From JBEKDJ01 sp050014415 (lineage in GTDB: Bacteria > Desulfobacterota > BSN033 > UBA1163), in the NCBI GenBank assembly GCA_050014415.1, contig JBEKDJ010000254.1, positions 1-7,086 of the forward strand: 7,086 bases of DNA, given 5' to 3'. Below the pieces are notes generated by a model, which was not told the DNA's origin, ran no database searches, and saw only the letters and a list, made by a program, of their open reading frames with translations. Shown piece by piece: positions 1-4,472 of the stretch. Every line of letters begins with the position of its first letter. Position 1 is the first letter of the stretch. The position numbers and the translations under genes are program-made.

Positions 1-104
1 AATGGAATGGGATTTTACCTCAAGTATCAGGAGGAGCCGTGCCCTTCATTGACTTGGGCAAGATGGGTGGCTTGCCGGGCGGAGCGGAAGGAAGCAATAG
101 ATAA
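1..104 (+). CDS. C-terminal end of a prohibitin/SPFH-like protein (partial, 5' end outside window)
   Basis: The window opens inside a reading frame that runs to a TAA at 102-104. The visible tail reads WNGILPQVSGGAVPFIDLG and continues into a Gly-rich end (KMGGLPGG...). A Lys/Glu-Trp-Asn/Asp-Gly-x-Leu-Pro motif followed by a Gly-rich, hydrophobic PFI segment is what I recall at the C-terminus of bacterial prohibitin-family SPFH proteins, which form membrane-associated oligomers. Only about 33 residues are present, so the family call rests on this short motif and the SPFH domain itself is not visible. The next gene starts 44 bases later behind its own ribosome-binding site, so the two could be co-transcribed. 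Alternative: the tail of an unrelated Gly-rich protein. Confidence 0.5.
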   Translation, partial: WNGILPQVSGGAVPFIDLGKMGGLPGGAEGSNR

Positions 105-148
105 GTGAAGAGTTCAGAACCCTAACAATTCCCAAGGGAGGAAATACC

Positions 149-337
149 ATGATAAAAGCAGGTGACATGTTCAAAAACATAGAAAGTGGAAAAATGTTTG
201 CAGTTAAAAGCGTTGATCCCAGCGTCATCATTTTGGCAACAAAGGACGGAAACCATTCAATGTTCGTCAATCCAAACAGCATCGAATCCGCATTCCTGCC
301 TTTCGTAGAAGACGAGGTCAAGGAAAAAATCAAATAA
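149..337 (+). CDS. Small hypothetical protein (62 aa), paralogue of the gene at 627-800
   Basis: I do not recognise a named family. The start is well supported: GGGAGG lies about seven bases before the ATG. The protein begins MIKAGDMFKNIESGKMF, followed by alternating hydrophobic and polar residues typical of beta strands, and ends in a charged helix-like tail (EDEVKEKIK). There is no signal peptide, membrane segment or cysteine. Its opening pattern (K-x-GD-x-FK, then S/T-GK and an aromatic) recurs in the 57-residue protein at 627-800, and the two align along most of their length without large gaps. This implies an old duplication around the zinc-ribbon gene between them. A small beta-barrel (SH3- or KOW-like) fold is my guess from the strand pattern only. 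Function unknown. Confidence 0.75.
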   Translation: MIKAGDMFKNIESGKMFAVKSVDPSVIILATKDGNHSMFVNPNSIESAFLPFVEDEVKEKIK

Positions 338-394
338 TAAACGAAGTCAGAGATTCGTACCCTCTTTTCTAAATCTTAAAGAAAGGGAAACCAT

Positions 395-568
395 ATGTTC
401 GATTTTGACGCCTTGTGTCCGCATTGTGAGAAAAAATTCAAACTGAGCATGATTGGCCTGGAAGCCAAAGAGTTTATCCTGTGTCCTCATTGCCGAAGAA
501 TCATTAAGCTAGACCTCGCCGATCCCGAAAAAAAGGCAATACGGATAGGTCCGGATTTCGCAAGCTAA
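395..568 (+). CDS. Small zinc-ribbon protein (57 aa)
   Basis: This short frame starts at ATG 395 after a purine-rich GAAAGGGAAA and ends at TAA 566-568. The protein carries two Cys-Pro-His-Cys knuckles, at C8-C11 and C30-C33, 18 residues apart. This is the four-cysteine geometry of a zinc ribbon that binds one structural zinc. The knuckles are followed by basic residues (CRRIIK) and a short charged tail. There is no other domain, membrane segment or signal peptide. Such minimal ribbons usually act in nucleic-acid or protein contacts, but nothing here fixes a partner. It sits between two paralogous small genes (149-337 and 627-800) with gaps of about 57-58 bases on each side, so a shared transcript is plausible though unproven. 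Confidence 0.75.
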   Translation: MFDFDALCPHCEKKFKLSMIGLEAKEFILCPHCRRIIKLDLADPEKKAIRIGPDFAS

Positions 569-626
569 TTTCTGGCCTCAAACCGTAATCGTTTCCCGGG
601 AGGTCAAGAAAGGAGATGCTGCAAGG

Positions 627-800
627 ATGAAGATAGGGGACAGGTTCAAAGATAAGACAACCGGAAAGATATACATCATAAGAATGGAAATTGATAACAA
701 TACGCTTTGCCTGGAGGGGGAAAACGGTTTGGGCCGGAGATTGACTGGTAAACAAAGTTTGAAACGAACTTGCGAGAAGTTGGAAGACATAACCCCTTGA
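627..800 (+). CDS. Small hypothetical protein (57 aa), paralogue of the gene at 149-337
   Basis: The frame starts at ATG 627, with AAAGGAGA about nine bases upstream and a second weak AAGG directly before the start, and ends at TGA 798-800. The protein begins MKIGDRFKDKTTGKIYII. This matches the 149-337 product at K-x-GD-x-FK, the T/S-GK pair and the following aromatic/hydrophobic strand, and near the end at L/V-E-D. It is more basic than its paralogue and has two isolated cysteines. No membrane segment or known catalytic motif is visible. The conserved opening suggests a small beta-rich domain in which the GD-x-FK turn matters, but its role is unknown. A longer overlapping frame here (770-967) has no coding character and was not accepted. 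Confidence 0.72.
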   Translation: MKIGDRFKDKTTGKIYIIRMEIDNNTLCLEGENGLGRRLTGKQSLKRTCEKLEDITP

Positions 801-1224
801 AGCAGATGCATTTCTCGAAGAACCGAGGCAGGGTCAAGCATGGATCTAGTGTGGTTCATCTGAAGCTTTTTCATGTGTCCTCTCTATCAGTTCATCGTCA
901 ACTTCGAAGGTTAGCACTCCTTCTTAACCGTTCCTTTCTGAAAGTTTCAGTTGACCCATTTTCATAAAAAACGTATATTCCAATCAGGAATCTGCAGGGT
1001 AGTGGTGTAGATATCTCTTCGTTTTCAGCAATGAAAAACACTAATCAGTGCTTGGTCGACTTTCAAGAAACGTTTATTTCGACGCAGCAATATAGAAATA
1101 GATGTCATTTCTCATCCTTTAATTGAGTTTTGAAGGTTTGAGCCTGGCCGCCATTTCCTAAGGAAGATATAGCGTCAGCATAAGAGATAATGTCAGGTGG
1201 AGCTAATGGACAAAGGAGAAATCG
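801..1224 (+). other. Gene-free stretch, no convincing coding or RNA feature
   Basis: Between the last small gene and the eRF1-like gene I see no reading frame with a plausible ribosome-binding site and protein-like composition. One 65-codon frame (770-967) overlaps the preceding gene and reads as low-complexity His/Arg/Ser/Leu text. There is a short imperfect dyad at 977-991 (ATTCC, five bases, GGAAT). No good sigma-70 -35/-10 pair with 16-18 bp spacing was found, although a promoter for the next gene should lie here. The stretch is moderately AT-rich and could be decayed coding sequence. Confidence 0.4.
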
Positions 1225-1650
1225 ATGGGAACAAAAATGGGTTTGTGGATTGACCATAGGAAGGCTCTGATCGTGGCGGTTACGGACAAAGGGGAAGAAA
1301 TAAGACTGATCATATCAAAGGTTGAAAAACAGCCCGGACGTTCCGGTGGTATGCGTTCTAAGACTCCCTACGAAGCACAGCAAGTGCCGGCGGATGATAG
1401 CCGCGAGAGAAAGTTTACGGGACATCTCAACATTTACTATAATGCGGTCATTGCGTGTATTCGTGATGCAGAATCTATTCTGATATTGGGTCCTGGCGAG
1501 GCCAAGGGCGAGCTGAAGAAGTGTCTCGAGAGAGACAAACTGGGTGGACGCATCGTCGGTATTGAAACCATTGACAGGATGACGGATCGTCAAGTAGCGG
1601 CGAAAGTTCGACGGTACTTCAAAGAAAATAGGGATAAGGAGGGGACGTAG
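1225..1650 (+). CDS. eRF1 domain-3-like 'translational machinery' family protein (141 aa)
   Basis: The start at ATG 1225 is set by AAAGGAG seven bases upstream. The protein opens with GLWIDHRKA (residues 6-14), a short beta-strand signature. It then has a charged, probably flexible middle (residues 33-65), and closes with ILGPGEAKGELKK (87-99) and VGIETIDRMTDRQ (111-123). This combination matches the small stand-alone proteins often annotated as translational machinery protein, which resemble the third (L7Ae/eRF1-type) domain of archaeo-eukaryotic release factors. In the full-length factors that domain contacts partner proteins. Here it is alone, without the codon-reading domain or GGQ loop, so it cannot act as a classical release factor. 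A role near the ribosome or in stress is inference. No signal peptide or membrane helix is seen. A small ATG frame at 1206 is out of phase and stops after 15 codons. Confidence 0.85.
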   Translation: MGTKMGLWIDHRKALIVAVTDKGEEIRLIISKVEKQPGRSGGMRSKTPYEAQQVPADDSRERKFTGHLNIYYNAVIACIRDAESILILGPGEAKGELKKCLERDKLGGRIVGIETIDRMTDRQVAAKVRRYFKENRDKEGT

Positions 1651-1735
1651 ATTCCAAAACAACTTGACATCGGTTTGGCCTTTTAAAGAAGCGATAAATG
1701 TGGAAAATACCTTAAAATGTTTTAGAACCTACGTT

Positions 1736-1777
1736 CCCCTCAATCGTCCCTGAATTGCCGAAAAGATTCAGAAGGGG
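1736..1777 (+). other. Potential RNA hairpin upstream of slipin relic
   Basis: CTGAAT (1750-1755) pairs exactly with ATTCAG (1766-1771) around a ten-base loop, and CCCCT (1736-1740) can pair with AGGGG (1773-1777) below it across an internal loop. The AGGGG is also the only ribosome-binding-like sequence before an ATG at 1786, so pairing would hide it. There is no U-run, so it is not a simple terminator. It may be a chance structure in decayed DNA. Confidence 0.22.
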
Positions 1778-1869
1778 TAGTAGACATGGAAGAAATCCGA
1801 GGCACGGGCGAAAGTCCGTTTTGGCTCCACAAAGACCCGGAAACTAAGGGAAAGAATAAGGAATATTAG

Positions 1870-1986
1870 ATCCTCTTGAACAGATACTTTAAGATGGATC
1901 CTTCGGCCGAGAAAAACTCAACGACGATCCTCCCTCTGCCGATAGACTTGCTCACAGCATTCTTGGAAAAGAAGGAGAAGGAATAA
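1870..1986 (+). pseudogene. C-terminal remnant of a slipin (stomatin/band 7-like) gene
   Basis: The frame ending at TAA 1984-1986 reads AEKNSTTILPLPIDLLTAF followed by a Lys/Glu tail. This closely matches the end of bacterial slipins, whose last segment typically runs LRYLQTLTEIA-(S/A)EKNST-(I/T)-(I/V)-FPLPIDLL. The preceding residues (LLNRYFKMDPS) are a garbled, shortened version of LRYLQTLTEIA, and the slipin SPFH domain further upstream is absent. The frame has a TAG at 1867-1869. A 27-codon frame before that stop (ATG 1786) does not look like slipin. I read this as a 3' fragment left by deletion. Slipins are membrane-anchored SPFH scaffolds, often paired with NfeD, and no NfeD gene is visible. 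Less likely alternatives are a tiny protein starting at ATG 1894 or amber read-through. Confidence 0.62.
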
Positions 1987-2035
1987 CCTAAGCCATATTC
2001 TAAAGAATCCCTTCGGGGAGGTTATCCCGGTTTTT
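1983..2035 (+). terminator. Possible rho-independent terminator after slipin relic
   Basis: ATAACCT (1983-1989) is complementary to AGGTTAT (2019-2025). Inside lies a UCCC-UUCG-GGGA tetraloop hairpin (2009-2020, with shared bases), and an alternative GGGA/TCCC stem (2016-2028) sits just before CGG and five T residues (2031-2035). The competing stems and short T-run make this a modest candidate. It would separate the slipin relic from the radical SAM gene starting 118 bases later. Confidence 0.35.
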
Positions 2036-2153
2036 AAGGCATTCACTTTACTCTCTGCATGAATAGGCGCGTTTAAACTCCTTCCAAACTTCGATGTTGT
2101 GGTAGAGGGGGCACCAACTTCTAAAAATCTCTATAAAAAACGAGGGCACAGTA

Positions 2154-3530
2154 ATGAAACTCTTACTGATTTCACCTTCTCATAAGTTTCGTAAGAAACT
2201 AAGAGCTATTAAAATACCTCAATTAAGTCTACACATTCTGGCCTCACTGACACCAAATGATGTTGATATTACCGTTATAGATGAAGAAATCAGAGAGATA
2301 GATTTTTCTTTGGATTTCGATTTGGTTGGGATTTCTTGCATGACCGCAACGGCAAATAGAAGCTATCAATTATCCGATATATTTAGACAGAGAGGTTCCA
2401 AAGTCGTTCTCGGTGGAATTCATCCTACTATCTTACCGCAAGAAGCCATAGAGCACGCCGATGCAGTTGTCATCGGAGAGGCAGAAGGCTGTTGGCCGGA
2501 TGTCATCAACGATTTCAGAAAGGGAGAGCTCCAGAAATTCTATCATGTACCAAACCCTGATCTTTCAAAGTATCCATTCCCAAGGCGAGATTTTCATATT
2601 GACACGGCAATATTTAACTGTGTAGGGCTATTGACGACCAGAGGATGTCCGTACGCCTGTGAATTCTGTTCGGTGACGGATTTCTATGGCAGGAAAATCA
2701 GGCATAGACCGGTTTCTATGGTTGTTGAGGATATCAAACAATCTGGCTCAAAGACGTTTTTGATCTTAGACGATAATGTCGCCGGGCACCCGGAATATTC
2801 TAAAGAATTATTTGAAGCTTTGGTACCCCTGGGCATCGGATGGGCAGGACAAAGTTCCATCTCTTTGGCGAAAGACAAGGAGATGTTGAAATTATGTCGC
2901 CTCTCGGGCTGTGCGGCCTTATTCTTTGGGCTTGAGTCTGTATCGCCTTCAAGCCTGATGGGAATGAAAAAAGCGCTTAAATCTATAGAAGAGACTGAGG
3001 AGGCTATTAAGATCATCCAGGACAATGGTATCGCCTTTCACCCCTCCCTTATTTTGGGATTTGATACGGATACGAAAGCCATTTTTGATGATACCCTGGA
3101 ATTTTTGGCGAGGGCTAAACTTCCCACGATGGCTTTACAGGTTCTGACGCCCTATCCTGGAACTCGAATATACCAGCGTTTCAAAGATCAGGGGCGAATC
3201 ATCTCTCACGATTGGAGCCATTACGACCACCATACCGTCGTATTTCAACCCAAGAACATGACTCCCCAGGAGCTTGCCGAGGGACACCATCACGTCCAAA
3301 GCGAGTTTTGTTCTTTCTCTTCGATCCTTCGGCATATTCCATTTCTTTTAAGAGTTTCTCCCATCAACCTTAGGCGGGCCTTGCTTTTCCTGTTACTCAA
3401 TATCGCTGGTAAAAGCGTGGCAAAATGCATCGATACATCCCTTGATTGGGCTGATAACAACGAAAAGTGGAATTCTCAGAAGATTCGGCCCGATGATAAG
3501 GTCCTAAAGGAGATCGCTGGCTCTTCTTGA
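2154..3530 (+). CDS. B12-binding-domain radical SAM protein (458 aa)
   Basis: A complete gene. The N-terminal ~130 residues form a Rossmann-like cobalamin-binding domain, shown by strand patterns LLLIS, VDITVIDEE (37-45), LVGIS and VVLGGIHPTILPQEA (84-98). The usual DxHxxG base-on histidine motif is not seen, as is common in this class. The radical SAM core follows, with CPYACEFC giving C165, C169 and C172 of the CxxxCxxC cluster that binds [4Fe-4S] and S-adenosylmethionine. Later core elements include FFGLES (257-262) and LTPYPGTRIY (331-340). The C-terminal part (VVFQPKNMTPQEL, then a hydrophobic stretch near 394-418) resembles the extensions of the hopanoid-methylase/HpnP-like branch, which often act on lipids or other hydrophobic substrates. 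The substrate cannot be assigned, and an HpnP identity is not claimed. The start has a weak GAGGG nine bases upstream. No cognate pathway genes are adjacent, so it looks like an orphan. Confidence 0.93.
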   Translation: MKLLLISPSHKFRKKLRAIKIPQLSLHILASLTPNDVDITVIDEEIREIDFSLDFDLVGISCMTATANRSYQLSDIFRQRGSKVVLGGIHPTILPQEAIEHADAVVIGEAEGCWPDVINDFRKGELQKFYHVPNPDLSKYPFPRRDFHIDTAIFNCVGLLTTRGCPYACEFCSVTDFYGRKIRHRPVSMVVEDIKQSGSKTFLILDDNVAGHPEYSKELFEALVPLGIGWAGQSSISLAKDKEMLKLCRLSGCAALFFGLESVSPSSLMGMKKALKSIEETEEAIKIIQDNGIAFHPSLILGFDTDTKAIFDDTLEFLARAKLPTMALQVLTPYPGTRIYQRFKDQGRIISHDWSHYDHHTVVFQPKNMTPQELAEGHHHVQSEFCSFSSILRHIPFLLRVSPINLRRALLFLLLNIAGKSVAKCIDTSLDWADNNEKWNSQKIRPDDKVLKEIAGSS

Positions 3531-3803
3531 GATAAAGCCCATTTTCCGCCTCAGGTTTCAACAGATCGTAGCCCATATAATGACGATGAACCGTACCATA
3601 ATGAGGAGAATAAAATACTATAGACGACCCGAAAGATTTCATCCTTTTTGAAGGGCAATGGATTTTTGTAACAACAAAGTAGGTTGTGGAGCGTTTTGTA
3701 CGAACTGACCGATTAACCACGAAGGGATTTCACGCTTTGCGGTTTTTCTTAAGATCTGGAAGGGTATAACAACTTATAAATCGGATTTTCGAGAGAGGCT
3801 GTA
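3531..3803 (+). other. Intergenic region with two tiny in-phase frames, no firm gene
   Basis: The 273 bases between the radical SAM gene and the cold-shock/sigma chimera hold no clear gene. Two tiny frames lie in the same phase: 3580-3651 (23 residues, very basic, containing RRIKYYRRPERF) and 3658-3708 (16 residues, MDFCNNKVGCGAFCTN). The second starts six bases after the stop of the first and has AAGGG just upstream. Neither matches a family I know. They may be relics or chance. A/T-rich sequences TATAAC and TATAAA near 3763-3780 could serve as -10 elements for the next gene, but I could not find matching -35 boxes. Confidence 0.35.
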
Positions 3804-4208
3804 ATGGCGAAAGGTCGAGTCAAGTGGTTCAGCGATCAAAGGGGCTTTAGGTTTATTCAAGTGGAAGGCGCGAAGGATGTATTCGTCCATCACTCTTCCA
3901 TTCAAGGGGAGGGGTTTAAATCCTTTATGGCAAAGCGGATTCAAAAAGTCCTCTCCACACTGAACGAAAGGGAGGAGAAGATTTTGAGGATGCGGTTCGG
4001 GATCGGAGAGAAACACGACCATACCCTTGAAGAGGTGGGACAGGACTTTGATCTTTCCCGGGAGCGGATCCGACAGATTGAGGACAAGGCCCTAGGAGCC
4101 TGTCGGAGTACCTGCAATTTTCGGCTTTACCTTGTGGAAAGTGGGAAACCATCTTCATCTAAAAGCAAATTATGGCACAAAATGCCCTATTATATAGCTA
4201 AAGAGTGA
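3804..4208 (+). CDS. Chimeric frame: cold-shock protein N-terminus + sigma-70 region 4, tail supplied by an inserted element
   Basis: The 134-codon frame starts at ATG 3804 after GAGAGGC. Residues 1-40 are the front of a CspA-type cold-shock protein: KGRVKWFSDQRGFRFI with the RNP1-like motif (usual KGFGFI, here RGFRFI) and VFVHHSSIQGEGFKS containing RNP2. The last two strands of the Csp barrel are missing. From about residue 43 the protein becomes RpoD region 4: VLSTLNEREEKILRMRFGIG (4.1), then HTLEEVGQDFDLSRERIRQI (4.2), the helix-turn-helix that reads the -35 promoter box. After KAL at 95-97 the residues (GACRST...) are encoded by an inserted element and stop within it at TGA 4206. The true sigma tail resumes at 4260. 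Before insertion the frame would have encoded about 115 residues. It lacks core-binding region 2, so it could at most be a region-4-only DNA-binding or decoy protein. An internal ATG at 3927 (residue 42) might start a sigma-4-only product. Most likely a decaying chimera. Confidence 0.8.
   Translation: MAKGRVKWFSDQRGFRFIQVEGAKDVFVHHSSIQGEGFKSFMAKRIQKVLSTLNEREEKILRMRFGIGEKHDHTLEEVGQDFDLSRERIRQIEDKALGACRSTCNFRLYLVESGKPSSSKSKLWHKMPYYIAKE
4090..4108 (+). repeat. Left inverted repeat of inserted element
   Basis: The 19 bases ccctaggagcctgtcggag are the exact reverse complement of 4243-4261. The outermost CTAG (4092-4095) is probably target sequence. The element-specific part is then GAGCCTGTCGGAG and its immediate neighbour G. 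Confidence 0.95.
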
Positions 4209-4259
4209 TGAAAGTGGGGAAACTATTCACTCATTATCAGTTCTCCGACAGGCTCCTAG
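4092..4259. mobile_element. MITE-like non-autonomous element (body ~160 bp) with CTAG target duplication
   Basis: A body of 160 bases (4096-4255) is bounded by perfect inverted ends and by CTAG on both sides (4092-4095 and 4256-4259). It encodes no transposase. It sits inside the sigma region-4 coding sequence. Deleting the body plus one CTAG joins CTA-G to GG-AAG and restores the RpoD-like continuation in frame, which is direct evidence that this is an insertion with a 4-bp duplication. A CTAG target and GAGCCTGTCGG-type ends fit what is known of some IS5-group (YTAR target) and possibly IS1182-type elements. The parent family cannot be fixed from the window. Inside are two similar 15-base direct copies, TGGAAAGTGGGAAAC (4135-4149) and TGAAAGTGGGGAAAC (4209-4223). 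Confidence 0.87.
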
Positions 4260-4261
4260 GG
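4243..4261 (-). repeat. Right inverted repeat of inserted element
   Basis: This is the perfect 19-base reverse complement of 4090-4108. CTAG at 4256-4259 is the second copy of the target duplication. Symmetry ends at 4262, where the sigma coding sequence resumes. Confidence 0.95.
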
Positions 4262-4315
4262 AAGTTGAAACATTCAAGCCGGGCCGATCAACTAAAAAGT
4301 TTTGTCGATTACTAA
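4260..4315 (+). pseudogene. Displaced C-terminus of the sigma-70 region 4 fragment
   Basis: Joined to the CTA-G at 4092-4095, this stretch reads GKLKHSSRADQLKSFVDY followed by TAA 4313-4315. It matches the normal end of RpoD, where KAL-(R)KLRHPSRS-(x)-LKSF follows the region 4.2 recognition helix. It is separated from the rest of its gene by the inserted element. The element adds 164 bases (not a multiple of three) and a stop, so this tail is no longer translated with its gene. The intact ending shows that the sigma portion was readable to its natural stop when the element landed. Confidence 0.85.
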
Positions 4316-4341
4316 GAGAATTCTAAATAAGAAGATGGACT

Positions 4342-4472
4342 ATGAGTATTTATGTTGGAAATTTATCCTAAAATGTAACAGAGAAAGATATTCGACAGGC
4401 CTTTGAGGCCTTTGGCCAGGTAACCTCAGTAAGAATTATCAAAGACAAGTATAAACATGGAAGCAGGCACCC
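4342..4472 (+). pseudogene. RRM RNA-binding protein relic with in-frame stop, truncated at the glucan synthase junction
   Basis: From ATG 4342 the frame reads MSIYVGNLS, then a TAA at 4369-4371, then NVTEKDIRQAFEAFGQVTSV and RIIKDKY. This is the front half of a bacterial small RRM protein: RNP2 is IYVGNL, followed by helix 1 and strand 2. Homologues usually have Tyr or Pro where the stop lies, so a TAT/TAC-to-TAA change is the simplest explanation. The second half, including RNP1 (KGFGFV), is missing. Similarity ends around 4450-4472, where GC-rich glucan synthase sequence begins in another phase. Family members bind single-stranded RNA, often in cold-shock responses. This copy cannot make a working domain. 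No ribosome-binding site stronger than AAGAAGATGGA precedes it. Confidence 0.8.

Noticed and set aside
578..874. 98-codon minus-strand frame opposite the third small gene
   Set aside because: It is antisense to a gene with a clear start and paralogue, and shows no recognisable motif.
770..967. 65-codon + strand frame after the small-gene trio
   Set aside because: It overlaps the better-supported gene at 627-800, has no ribosome-binding site and has a composition unlike a protein domain.
1123..1173. Sigma-54-like or sigma-70-like promoter upstream of the eRF1-like gene
   Set aside because: CTGGCC and TATAGC are present but the GG...GC spacing and -35/-10 spacing do not fit either consensus.
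1664..1699. Perfect TTGACA (1664-1669) as a -35 promoter box
   Set aside because: The nearest -10-like sequence (GATAAA at 1693) is 23 bases away, outside the usual 16-18, so no promoter is called.
1786..1869. Possible GEMM/cyclic-dinucleotide-like riboswitch (ggcacgggcgaaag... cacaaag)
   Set aside because: A few short words resemble conserved riboswitch segments, but the paired stems and the expected GACGCAAAGCC-type core are not present.
3649..3708. TGA codons between in-phase tiny frames as selenocysteine
   Set aside because: No selenoprotein motif and no obvious SECIS-like hairpin immediately downstream; chance stops are simpler.
3397..3720. 107-codon minus-strand frame spanning the end of the radical SAM gene and the gap after it
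   Set aside because: No family motif or ribosome-binding site, and half of it is antisense to a confident gene.
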